Origin: Shinisaurus crocodilurus
Taxonomy: Eukaryota > Chordata > Lepidosauria > Squamata > Shinisauridae
DNA: 64,000 nucleotides
Assembly (NCBI GenBank): GCA_021292165.1
Contig: CM037877.1
Location: forward strand, 309,694,834-309,758,833
Direction: 5' to 3'
Part shown: positions 34,801 to 48,035 of the stretch, one piece after another
Numbering within the stretch: the first letter of the stretch is position 1
Layout of the letters: each line of letters starts with the position of its first letter
Made by a program: the position numbers and the translations under genes
Notes under the pieces: generated by a model
Told to the model about the DNA's origin: nothing
The model's database searches: none
The model's input: the letters and a program-made list of their open reading frames with translations, nothing else

Positions 34801-37800
34801 GGGGCATGCTGGGAGTTGTAGCCCAACACCTCTGGAGGACACTTAAGGTTGGGGAAGGCTGGAGTGAAGCATCCCCGAGCCCAATTTGACAATCCAGGCT
34901 CTAAACCAGTGTTCTCCAACCTTGGGTCCCCAGATGTTTTTGGCCTACAACTCCCAGCATGCCCCAGCCAGCATAGCTCCCATTCTGGCTGGGGCATGCT
35001 GGGAGTTGTAGGCCAAAAACATCTGGGGACCCATGGTGTAGGCTTTGCCATCAAAAATGAACTAGTGAACTCTTTGTCAGAAGTTCCTACTGGCATTAAC
35101 GAACGCCTGATAACTCTTCGATTAAAGCTCGCCAATAACCAACAGGTAACTATTTTGAGCGCTTATGCACCAACATTAGATGCTGATGATGACATCAAGG
35201 AAAGTTTTTATAGCCAGTTGGACACTCTCCTGTCAGAGATACCTAAGGAGGATAAAATTATCCTCCTGGGCGATTTTAACGCAAGAGTCGGGCGTGACTT
35301 TGATTTATGGCCAGAAACTATTGGAAAAGACGGAGTTGGTAATAGCAACCCGAACGGACTCTTACTTTTGTCTATATGTGCAGAGCATAATCTCACTATC
35401 ACAAACACGCTCTTTCGACAAAAGAATAAGTTTAAAACATCATGGCAGCACCCACGGTCAAAGCACTGGCATCTTCTGGATTATGTAATTGTCCGTGTTA
35501 GAGATCGCCGCGATGTACTTCTTACTAGGGCCATGGTGAGTGCCGACGACTGCTGGACAGACCACCGACTAATCCGTTCCACAATGGTTATCAACATTGC
35601 TCCCCAATGTAGGCTTCAAGGAAGGAAACCAAGGCGTAAAATGAACATCCAAGTCCTTCAAGATCCTATTAAGCAAACTCGTCTTCAATCACTTCTTAAG
35701 GAACATCTACCTACGGAACCTACTGACAACATTGAGGACCATTGGTCTAAGCTGAAAACCTCCATTACTGCAGCTTGTGAACAAACTATTGGATATGAAA
35801 CTAAGAAACATCAGGATTGGTTTGATGAAAATGACAATGAGATTAAATATATAATTGACCAAAAAAGGAAAGCCTTCCAAATATGGCAAAATGATATTAA
35901 CTGCGCTGCCAAGAAAAAAACCTACGCTAGCGCAAAGGCTGAGGTCCAAAGAAGAACAAGAGAACTTAAGAACGCTTGGTGGAAAAAGAAAGCTGAAGAA
36001 ATTCAACAACTTGCAGAATCTCATGATGCACGGGGCTTTTTTAAGGCCACAAGGGCCATTTATGGACCAAAAACCTATGGTACAAACCCTTTACAATCAA
36101 AAGATGGCACCAAACTCTTAAAAGACAAAGAGTCTATTGCACTGCGTTGGAAAGAGCATTATTATGATCTTTTAAAATCGTAAATCTAAGGTGGATAATG
36201 AGATTTTTTCGCAAATCCCGCAAAAACAAATTAAAGAGGAACTTGCAATACTCCCCACTTTGGATGAAGTAAAAAAAGCCATTAATCAAATGAAGAACAA
36301 CAAAGCTAGTGGACCAGATGGGATTCCTGCTGAAATCTTTAAAGAAGGGGGCCCCGAACTTGTACAACATCTTCATAAACTCATCGAAAAAATCTGGATA
36401 AGAGAAGAGATCCCAGAAGACTTCAGGGATGCCATAATTATCACCCTCTTTAAGAAGGGTGATAGAACAGACTGTGGAAACTATCGGGGCATTTCTCTCT
36501 TAGCAACCGCAGGTAAAATATTTGCTAGGATTCTCGCAAACCGTCTTCTATCTATTTCAGAAGAGATCCTCCCTGAAACTCAATATGGTTTCCGCCCCTC
36601 TAGAGGGACAGTAGACATGATTTTTACTGCACGTCAGCTCCAAGAAAAATGCCGGGAGCAAAATCAACCCCTTTATATGGCATTTATCGATTTGGCTAAG
36701 GCCTTTGATGCTGTAGACCGTACAGCTCTCTGGACTATCCTTATGAAAATTGGATGCCCCAATAAATTTGTGAATATCTTGCGACTTCTCCATGACAACA
36801 TGACGGCAACAGTTTTGGACAACAACGGCTCTCATGGTGCTCCATTTAAAGTGGGATCAGGTGTTAAACAGGGATGTGTTATCGCCCCAACATTATTTGC
36901 CATTTTCATCGCCATGGTTTTACATCTTGTCAAGGGGAAACTTCCCACCGGTGTGGGAATTATATATCGAACAGATGGAAAGCTTTTTAATCTCAGCAGG
37001 CTGAAAGCAAAAAGTAAGGTAATTACAACCTCCGTTGTGGAACTTCAGTATGCTGATGATAATGTGGTCTCTGCACATTCAGAGGATGATCTCCAAACTA
37101 TCCTAAATGCTTTTGCAGAAGCATACGAAAAACTTGGTCTCTCACTTAACATCAAAAAAACCAAAGTGCTTCATCAGCAAGTGCAAGCCAATCCTTTGGT
37201 GATGCCATCTATCCAGCTTGGCGGGACAATACTGGAAAATGTCGATCATTTTCTCTATCTTGGCAGCTATCTTTCTGTTACAGCTAACATCGACAGTGAA
37301 ATCCAGCATCGTCTGAGCTCCGCAAGTGCCGCATTTTCTCGAATGAAACATAGAGTGTTCGAGGATCGGGATATTTGTAAGAAGACCAAAACACTGGTTT
37401 ATGAAGCCATTGTATTACCAACTTTATTGTATGCCTGCGAAACATGGACTATCTATAAACGTCACTTCCACCTCCTTGAAAGGTTTCATCAACGTTGCCT
37501 CCGGAAAATCCTGCGAATTACTTGGGAAGATAGGCGAACAAATGTCAGTGTACTGGAAGAAGCAAAGACTACTAGCATTGAAAAAATGATCCTTCAACGC
37601 CAACTTCAGTGGACCGGTCATGTTGTTCGAATGCCTGACTGCCGTCTCCCAAAGCAGTTACTTTACTCCCAACTCAAGGATGGAAAGCGGAATATCGGTG
37701 GTCAATATAAGAGGTTTAAAGATGTTCATAAGGCTAATCTAAAAAAATGCAATATAAACATCGAAAACTGGGAAGCTCTGGCCCATGAACGATCTAAATG

Positions 37801-38467
37801 GAGGTTGGCCTTTCACAAAGGTTCCATGGACTTTGAAGAAGCCCGAGTGCAAGGTGAAAGGGAGAAACGTGCTAAGCGAAAAGCACGTCAAATGAATCCT
37901 TTACAGGACCATCTTCTATCTGGTAACCTGTGTCCTCACTGTGGGAAGCTGTGTGGATCTAGAATTGGCCTCCACAGTCACTTACGGACCCATCGCTAGA
38001 GTCTACACAATCTTCTTTAGAATTTCCTCCTTTTATCCCGGAAGACAATCTTACTCGGTCACGAGTGATCGCCTGATGATGACTGTGAATGAGGCCTGCA
38101 ACGGAAGCACTTCCCGTGCTGCCTTCTTAGAGCCTTGAACTGGAAATGGTGGTAATTTGGCTGTCTGGTTGTAGGGAGCTGCCTCTGAGTTTTACTCAGA
38201 TGTTCTGGATCTGTGAGCTGGATTGTGGCGCTGCACATTCCTAATACCAGTTCTGTTTGCCAACATCCACTGGAAGAGAGATTTTACTCATTATAAGCTT
38301 TGCATCGGTCTCTCTTCTTTTTAATCATTTAGTCATCTAATCATTTATTGATCCTTTGCCTATTTTATCCTACCCCTTACCTCAATCCGATTTTATCAAA
38401 TTTTATTTTATGTACTGTAGTTTTGATATGGTCAAATGGACTAATCAATAAATAATATCTATCTATC

Positions 38468-38501
<34 letters not shown>

Positions 38502-39073
38502 TATCTCTCATCTATCTATCTATCACTGGAAGAGAGAGCTTCACCACGTAGCATCTGGTTGTGCGACTTGGCCCTCAGTCAAATGCCTTTCTCCCAGCCT
38601 TGCCCCTTCTGATCCTGCTGGTGGCAAACATATCTTCATCCACAGATGGCCACACAAACAGACAAAACGGATGTGCTTTTATTAGAATTCCCTTGTTTTA
38701 GTTTAGCAATTTGTCAGAGGTCATTCGTGTGCTGCAGTTGGCTGAATCAGTGGGAAGGCAGCAAACACAGCCATGGGTGTCCGCAGGAATTTTTCCAGTG
38801 GGTGGAGAGGAAAGCTGCACAGCAGTTTGTCATCCGCATGCAAAGTGCGCCCCCCACAACAGCACACCTGTGCACTTTCTTTGTGTGTGCTCTTTGTTGC
38901 TGAGCGTCACGTTCCATGACATTTCGAAGCCTACGCAGAGTAGTAGAAGATCCTGGGAATTGAGCAGCACCAGGGACGTAGACTTCTCAATTTCCCGGGA
39001 TGGGGTGGGGTGGCATGGGGCCCCTGTTCTCCCCCTTCTCTTCCCCCCTCTTTCCTACACACCTTCTTCCACC

Positions 39074-39149
<76 letters not shown>

Positions 39150-41474
39150 GGAGGTAATTTAGATTGCCCCCCCAACACGTAACAGCTGGTTGCCTGGAGG
39201 GGGATTTGCCAATTCTGGGAAATCCCGGGGGGGGGCTTGAGCCCCCCCCCGTAGTTTATGCCCCTGAACAGCACTGATGCAGAAGAGTGTTATACAGTAA
39301 TACCTTGGATTGCAAGTAACTTGGTTTGAGAGCATTTTGCAAGACAAGCAAATTTTTAAATATTGATTTAAATTTTTTTTTTGGACTTGATATACAAGCG
39401 ACGTCTTGCAATACAAGTACTGTAGTACGGCTTAAATTAAAAATCTCTGTACAAATTTTTTTGGGGGGGATTTTGTTTTGATATAAGAGTGTTTTGGATT
39501 ACAAGCACGTTTCCGGAACCAATTATGCTCTCAATCCAAGGCATGACTGTATTCAAGAAGCGTCATGAACTCCAACAAAACTTTATTTGGAGTGAAGGAT
39601 AAAAAAACCACTCACACACCTGGGAACCCCTAGGCTCAGCCCAGGCCATGTGCTTCAGGAGGCATCGCATATGCACTGCTCTGCATACATGTGCACTCTG
39701 GCACCACCATTGCTGCATTCAGGGCCGGTGCTACGATTAGGCCAACTAGGCGGCTGCCTAGGGCGCAGGGCTAAAGGGGGCGCCAGGAGCATAGGGCTGG
39801 AGGCCTGTGGCTTATGCTGGCTCAGCTTGCCTGAGTGTGGAAAGCTAAGCAGGGTCAGGCCTGGTTATTACTTGGATGGGAGACCCCTCCTCTAGTTTCC
39901 TGCATTGAGCAGGCGGTTGGACTCGATAGCCTTGTAGGCTCCTTCCAACTCTATGATCTATGAAATCTAAGTGGGAAGGGGGGCGCGCTAAATATCTGAT
40001 CTTGCCTAGGGCACCAAACGGCCTTGCACCGGCCCTGGCTGCATTGCAGCCTTTGTTTGAGCATGCAGCAAGGCAGTGCCTGGTGGAATATCGTGTTGGC
40101 GGGCAGAGCCGTGTGCGCTACACAGCCTGCCCGACACCTCCTTAGGTAGCTTGCGGTCTGTGCTGAAGGAAGATTCACCGGCCAGTCCGGTTGGCTTCTG
40201 TGGAACGGGATGGGGATGGCATCATCCTCTTGCCTTTTGCCTCGGGTAGCGGGATGTCTTGGGCTGGCCTGGAAGCTGCTTTTGCATGCAGAAGATCCCA
40301 GGGTCCAAGAGCAGGGCTGGTAAAAGACTCCCTGCCTGAGAGCTGCTTCCCGTCCAAGAGGCCCACGCGAGGCTAGAAGCCTCAACGGTCTGACTCAGTA
40401 GAGGGCAGCTTCCCAGGTCCAGCTCTGCTGCTCTAAACCCGCGTCCTGCAATTCTGCTGCTGCTGCTCCTTCAAATGTATGAACTCGGCAGATTAAGATG
40501 CACCCACTCAACGCGGTCCCTGGTGGGGGAAAACTGGAGCAGAAGGTGCCTTTCAGGCTTCCCGGAGGATCTGGCCGGTCAGTGAAGACAGGATGCCAGA
40601 ACAGATGGATGCTCGGTCTAATCTGGCAGGGCTGTTCTTATCTTACATCAAAGACAGAAACAGGAGGAGATAAGCATCCAAATGCTACGGAAAAAAGGAG
40701 AGAACTAATAAAGATTTTTGCATCCTGAGAACCTAGTTCTCTCCTTTTTTCCTTATCTTATATCAGCCTTCTCCAACCTGGCGCCCTCCAGATGTGTTGG
40801 ACTGTAACTCCCAGCATGCCCTTTGGGCATGCTGGGAGTTGTAGTCCAACACATCTGGAGGGCGCCAGGTTGGAGAAGGTTGTTGCATGTTGAAAACCCG
40901 TGAGGAAGACTCCCACATCCTAACGTTTCTACCCTTTTGCACTATCTCTGTGCTGGGCCCTTCCTTCCTCCTCATTTCCACCCCCTATTTTTGCTCACTT
41001 GTATTATGGCTCCCTTCCCTAACTGTGACATCACAGCTGATGCAAGCAGGGCTAGTGTCAGTCAGTTTGGAGGCTGTGAGTTTTTTTAGAGAGCCACTAA
41101 CCCACGGCTGTAGTTTGTTACTCCAGTGCAAAGTTCCCCCCCCCCTTTTAATTTTCTTAACGTTCTTCAGAGGGTGGTGTGGCTTGTTGGCGGACTCTTT
41201 ACCGTAACGTACAGAAGCCCCCTTTTGCCAGGCTACCCTAGAGTACAGTAGAGAATTTAGTTCAGGTCCCAGGCGGAATCTTCAGGGAAGAGCAACCTTT
41301 GGGAAGATGTTCATCTTTGCGCATAAGACAGACACGCCCATCAGCACCTACACAGACTCCTACCGAATTCCCGGCCTCACGAAAGAGAGCTATACGGAGC
41401 CCTCGCTCAGGTTAGGTGACATGACCTATGGTACCAGCAAGGTAAAGCTTTACAAGTAGATGTAGATAAAAGCC

Positions 41475-41535
<61 letters not shown>

Positions 41536-44500
41536 GAACCTTTGGAAATGGAAATTTAAGGGCAGTAGAACTAAGGATTGGTTGGTTATTTATTTGCTGG
41601 TTTTATTCAGTTTATGAGTCACCCTGTAGCCAAAGCTCTCATGGTGACCATTGTATTACCAACTCTATTGTATGCCTGCGAAACATGGACTATCTATAAA
41701 CGTCACTTCCACCTCCTTGAAAGGTTTAATCAACGTTGCCTCCGGAAAATCCTGCGAATTACTTGGGAAGATAGACGAACAAATGTCAGTGTACTGGAAG
41801 AAGCAAAGACTACTAGCATTGAAAAAATGATCCTTCAACGCCAACTTCAGTGGACCGGTCATGTTGTTCGAATGCCTGACTGCCGTCTCCCAAAGCAGTT
41901 ACTTTACTCCCAACTCAAGAATGGAAAGCGGAATATCGGTGGTCAATATAAGAGGTTTAAAGATGTTCATAAGGCTAATCTAAAAAAATGCAATATAAAC
42001 ATCGAAAACTGGGAAGCTCTGGCCCATGAACGATCTAAATGGAGGTTGGCCTTTCACAAAGGTTCCATGGACTTTGAAGAAGCCCGAGTGCAAGGTGAAA
42101 GGGAGAAACGTGCTAAGCGAAAAGCACGTCAAATGAATCCTTTACAGGACCATCTCCTATCTGGTAACCTGTGTCCTCACTGTGGGAAGCTGTGTGGATC
42201 TAGAATTGGCCTCCACAGTCACTTACGGACCCATCGCTAGAGTCTACACAATCTTCTTTAGAATTTCCTCCTTTTATCCCGGAAGACAATCTTACTCGGT
42301 CACGAGTGATCGCCTGATGATGATGATGATGGTGACCTAGGTAATAAAAGCAAAACACATTAAAAACCAGTAATGAAACCAATGGCATCCCTTAAAAAAA
42401 TGAAAGGAATTGAAAGCAGCAGCACAATAATAATTTAAAAACGGGAGATGAAAGCAAGGCAACTAAAGGCCTGTGGCTCACGTGACATCACGCTGGCTCA
42501 GCTTGTCTGAGCGTGGAAAGCTAAGCAGGGTCAGGCCTGGTGATTACTTGGATGGGAGACCCCCTTCTCTAGTTCCCCGCATTGAGCAGGGGGTTGGACT
42601 CGAGGGCCTTGTAGGCCACTTCCGACTCTGTGCTCGATGAAATCTATCTATGAAATAGAAGTATTTAAACACAAGAGAAGAAGGACAATGTTAAAATGCA
42701 GCTTTAAAACGTACCATAGGAGTAAAACATGGAGTAAACTAGGAGAATAAGAGGGTCTTTGCCTGGCATTGGAAAGTCAACAAAGTTGGCGCCAGGTGGA
42801 CCTCTTTAGAGAGGGCATTACGCACGCACACCCTTTCCCACAGACAGTTAATCCCCGGCCCCAAATGCTAATGCATATATAATTTACAATAATCCCAAGA
42901 CTAATGTAAGGAGAATGATTGCTGGGTCTTCAACATCCAACTACTGCGGGAAACATGAAAACAGAGACATGCAAAGTGCCAAGTACGGTAGTAAAAGAGC
43001 ATCAGAGCTCTATCGGAGCCAGTGTGGTGCAGTGGTTAGAGCAGTGTTCTCCAACCTTGGGTCCCCAGATGTTTTTGGCCTACAACTCCCAGCATGCCCC
43101 AGCCAGCGTAGCTGGCTGGGGCATGCTGGGAGTTGTAGGCCAAAAACATCTGGGGACCCAAGGTTGGAGACCACTGGGTTAGAGCATTGGACTGGGATTT
43201 GGGGAGACCCGGGTTCTAGTCCCCACTCAGCCACGAAGCTCCCTGGGTGACTTTGGGTCAGTCAGTGGCTCTCAGCCTAACCTACCTCACAGGGTTGTTG
43301 TGAGGATAAGGTGGGGAGGAGGAGGACCATGTAAGTACATACACCGTGGATTCCTTGCAAGGGGCGGGGGGAAGGCAGGATATAAATGTGATAACAAATC
43401 AATGGACCTACAAGTTGAATTAACTTTTCCTTGCGTTTCTGTGGTCACCCTGGGGGCACCAAACAAAAGAGTGTGGAGCAGAGTGGAATCACCCAACCAG
43501 CATTACGTGATCTGATTATTCTTCAGGGTTACCTCTGTTCCCGGCCCACTCACTGATCCTACACTGATAGCTATGAACAATTAAAGGGGCCAATGTATTA
43601 TTAGGAGTGCGTGCAAAAGGCCAGCTCAAGTCCCTGTTCTTAAAAGGGGGGGGGCACCTGGGGTGTTTCTTTTTTAAATCTCTGTGTTAATAATGGTTAA
43701 TAATGAGGGGTGCGGGAGACGACAAAAAAACACCCTTCACAACTTATACAGGCGTCTGCAGTTTGTTGTTGAATATAAAACAGAGCAGACCTTTGAACTT
43801 TGGGAATCCCGTTTCTCCTTAATAGAAATTTGCCCCCCTCACCCAGTGCCACACACACACCCCACCCCACCCTGCAACGGGCAGTTTGCATTTGTCTTTG
43901 GTCTTCTGGATCAGGACAAACGCTCCACGTGCGTGCACAGAGTGCGACATGCCCCTTCTAGCAAGTTGCTCGACTCTGCTGCTGCTCCAGCCGCTTCCCC
44001 GGCCCGGTTTTGTTCTGCGGGCAAAGTAAATCCCAGGAGGCTTCTGCCGTTTGCTTTCAACCGTGTCGCCGCCGGCCTGTTGATCCAGGGAGGGGGTGGC
44101 TCCCCACCCGCCCCACTGCCCCTGGTTACCACCACCCAGGCGGCTCAGCTCCGAAGGCGCTCAGCAGAGGAGAATCCCGGCTTGCTCTTCTGCCTCTTTT
44201 GCACCAACACCCCAGGGCAATTCTCTGGAAAGCCGGGCTGTGTCGTCTTCTCCCTCCCCAAAGGCTTTGCTTCTTCCAGCGTGTCAGCCAGCCAGTTTCT
44301 TTGCTGAGTAAAGAGTTCTTCAGGTGAGGCTGGGTCTGGCTCGCTTACCTGTGTCCAGGCAGGGTGTGTGTGTGTGTGTGTGTGTGACAGGCGATTTATT
44401 TATTTATATTTTAACCCACCCAATAACCAGTGTGCTGGCAGTGAGGCTCAGCTAGTCTCTCCCTCCTCCGTTTCCAGGTGGACTTTAAATCGATCCATTT

Positions 44501-47500
44501 CATTTTATTCCACTCTAGGAGTTGATTTTTTTTTTTTTATGTATTGTTGCCTTAGAAAACCAATAGATGGATTGTGGCCAAAACTGAGCTCTCAGTGGTC
44601 AGCAACTGGGTGGCCCAAGCACTCAACCAGGCCCTGGGGTGGCTTCCCATCTCAGAGAGGCTGAACGTTTGCAGTTCCTCTTCTGCACAGGTAGATCACT
44701 GAACATGAACGTGTTTTATCGGGAGCCAGTGTGAAGCTGCACTCTTTCCACTTGACCTACCAAACAGGGCTACTGTGAGGATAAAATGACACAGAAAGGG
44801 GGGGGCATGCCTTCCCCAAGCGCCCATCAGATGTGCCAGACTACAACTCCCATCATTCCCAGGCAGCATGGCCATGGGGATGATGGGAGTTGTAGTCCGG
44901 CACATCTGGAGGGTGCCAAGTTGGGGAAGGCTACTGTAAGTGGTTTGTCAAAGGCCTTCGGACGCGTGCGCGCGCGCACACACACACACACACCCCACAA
45001 CACATTTGTGGCTCTGCTTCCTGCCTTGTAGGGCTTGACCGTCCCCAGAGTGGACCATCCGGTAGACCAAGCCCACCTGGAGAAGATGGTGAAGAAGGCG
45101 GTGCAGGAATACTCCTATAAGAACTCAATAGAGCCGACGGCCTACCGACCGTACAAATACTGGGTGTCCCGGGAAGAAGGTACGTCAGCCGTTCTTCTTC
45201 TTCTTCTGCGTCAGGCTTACCTCCCCTTCTCTGGCCCATAACAGACAACAGTCCCATTGGGTGCCGCCAGCATTCAAACACAGGACTGGACTGAGGCAGC
45301 GTGATGCTCCACGTCTCCCATTTTCTTAATAATTCACCCCCGGGCGGTGGCAGGGCGGTCAAACAGCCCTTGAGCTCGTCTTTTCTTCCTCACCTCCCCA
45401 AAACGACTCGCTCTCTGCACCTTTCTTTGCAACCAGTAGGGTGCAGCGTTGTCCAACCTTGGGTCCCCAGATGTTTTTGGCCTACAACTCCCAGCATGCC
45501 CCAGCCAGCTACGCTGGCTGGGGCATGCTGGGAGTTGTAGGCCAAAAACATCTGGGGACCCAAGGTTGGACAACGCTGCAGTAGTGGGTCCTGGCTGGCT
45601 GCTTCCTGCTACTCAGGCATCCCTCCATGGTGCTGTGTGTGTGTGTCTACTTCAGGGATGGGGAAGCACTTCCAGCCCGAGGGCCAAATTCCATTTTGGA
45701 GAAGCTCTCGAGGGCCACATTCCATCAGTGGGCGGGGCCAAAATACCAGCCTATGGTAACTTATAGCTCGCCCTGCCTTAGGAGAGGCACTTCAGCCTTA
45801 ATCCACGGAACAGCCAGGAAGCCACCAAATGATCAGCGGTCAGGAAAGGGGGCGGGGCCATCGGGGGACCCCCCCCCCAGAAGGGCCGGCGTTTAGCCCG
45901 CAGGCCTCCTGAGCTTCCCCACCTCTACGTGTGTGTACCAGCCTTCCCCAATCTGGTGCCCTTCAGATGCGTTGGACTACAACTCCCATCACCCCAGCGA
46001 GCAGTGGGCCCCGGGCCACTGCCCAAGGATGCCACCAGGTGCTGATGCCAGCGCTGCCGAATGCGAATGTCTTCCACCTGGCTAGCCATCATTGTTGGAA
46101 GGTGTAAAGGCTAGGAAATGTTTGTGTCTTCAATAATTTCATTGTTCCTCTACTTCCTATAAGATTTATTTATTTTTTTTTTAAAAAAAGAAAAGATGCA
46201 GAGAAGGAGTACAATTTGTACAGGCTTAAGTCAGTCTGCATTTTGCCATCTTTGCGTCTTTATTACATTTCTGAACCGCCCAATCGCCAAAGCTCTCTGG
46301 GCGGTTCACAACAAAAATTAAAACCATAAAAATTCAACATGACACACTGTAAAAGTTTAAAACTACAGTATAAAACAGAAGTAAAAACCAGAGTAAAACC
46401 TAGCAGCAATGTAAAGATTTAAAATACAGTAACAGATTTAAAACAACAGAAACTGAAAGACTAAAATGCCTGGGGAAATCGGAAGGTCTTCACCTGGCGC
46501 CGGAAAGAGCACAGCGTAGGTGCCAGGCAAGCCTCTCTGGGTGCTACAGCAGAAAAGGCCCTCTTCCTAGTAGCCACCCACCTCACTTCCTTTGTTGGGG
46601 ACTCCCAGAGAAAGACCACTGAAGACGATCTTAGGGTCCGGGCAAGTACGGTATATATGGGAGGAGATGTTCCTTCACGTAACCTGACCCCAAGCTGTTT
46701 GGGGCTTTGAATGTTAATACCAGCACTTTGAATCGGGCCCAGACACGGGCTGGCAGCCAGTGCAGATGGAAAAGTAGTGGCATAATATGATCACGTTGGC
46801 CGGTCCCCTTTAGCAATCTCGCTGTCCTATTTTGGACCGTTTCCGGACCGTTTTCAAAGGCAGCCCCACATATAACACATTGCAGTAATTACCAGAGCAT
46901 GGATAACTGTAGCTAGGCTATCCCTCTCCAGACAAGGATGTAGTTGATAAAAGGTGCTCCATGCCACCGAGTCCACGTGTGCCTCTGTACCACCTGTAAT
47001 CCACAATGCTGGATCCAAGAGCACCCCCAGACTACGAACATTGATCCTTTAGGGGGAGTGTGCAACCCCCTCCAGAACAGGTTGAGCATCACTCATCCGG
47101 GCAGGTGAACCACTCACTAACAGTACCTCTCTGTCTTGTTTGGACTGAGTCTCAATTTACTGGGCCTCATCCAGAACAGCCACTGCCTCCCCTGGATTTG
47201 TTGAAAAGGAGAGATAGAGCTGGGTGTCGACCGCATATTGATGACACCTCAGCCCACACCTGTGGATAACCTCCCCCAGTGGTTTCATGTAGAGGTTGAA
47301 CAGCCTGGGGGATAAAATAGAGCCCCGTGGAACCCCAGAGCACAGCTGCCAAGTCACAGAGCAATAATCCCCCAGAACCACCTTCTGGAATTGACCATCC
47401 AAGTAGGAGCAGAACCACTGCAGCGCAGTGCCTCCAGTTCCCAACCCAGACAGCCTAGCCAGAAGGATACCATCGTCAATGGTACTGAAAGCTGCTGAGA

Positions 47501-48003
47501 GGTCCAAGAGAATCAACAGGGTCTCACCCCCCCCTCTCCCCGCAAAGGTGATCCAACAGGGAGACCAAGGCAGTTTCCATTCCATCCAGATAATCCATTT
47601 CATTCAAGAGTGCTTGGAGTTGACTGGCAACCACCTGCTCAAGCACCTTGCCCAGGAAATGTGTGGAAAGCTAAGCAGGGTCGAGCCTGGTCATTACTTG
47701 GATGGGAGACCCCCTCCTCTAGTTTCCTGCATTGAGCAGGGGGTTGGACTCGATAGCCTTGTAGTAGGCCCCTTCCAACTCTATGTTCTATGAAATCTAT
47801 GAAAGGGATGTTGGCTACGGGCCTACAGTTGTTATCATCATCTGGGTCCAGTTACCACCTCCTTTAAAGAGTCTGTCTCCACTCCCCATCTTGAGGAGTT
47901 TACGAGGGTCTGTTCCCAGCTGATATCCCCTCCCTATTAGAGGTAATAAACCATGAAGGGCAAGGCTCAAGCAAACAGGTGGTAGGTTGGACTTGGCCAA
48001 TAT

Positions 48004-48035
<32 letters not shown>

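Larger units (their letters stand above)
35032..38081 (+). mobile_element. RTE-like LINE with APE endonuclease, nearly full-length pol
   Basis: The element starts inside the endonuclease (HGVGFAI) and runs through the reverse transcriptase to a stop at 37999. It has a short 3' UTR ending in CGCCTGATGATGA. The 3' 680 bp recur at 41650-42328 with only a handful of differences, so the family moved recently. The clade (RTE, RTEX or Proto2-like) is not fixed here. It is inserted at a truncated MITE in SPMIP6 intron 1. Confidence 0.88.
46255..48000 (-). mobile_element. L2-clade LINE, inverted, split by a SINE
   Basis: The inverted tail (CTGAACCGCCCAATCGCC, AGCTCTCTGGGCGGTTCAC) begins at about 46272. 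ORF remnants extend on the minus strand to 47640 and continue after a 5S SINE (47663-47805) to about 48000. Confidence 0.85.

Noticed and set aside
34849..35031. N-terminal extension of the LINE endonuclease frame
   Set aside because: The first roughly 60 codons are translated MITE sequence (recurring [15 protein letters not shown] peptide) that happens to be in frame. The same peptide appears wherever MITE A occurs.
38459..38524. CRISPR-like regular array
   Set aside because: It is a simple TCTA microsatellite with no spacers, and the DNA is eukaryotic.
43684..44307. 207-codon plus-strand open frame between SPMIP6 exons 1 and 2
   Set aside because: No recognisable domain, Pro/Ser-rich composition in GC-rich DNA and no phase-matched splice sites.
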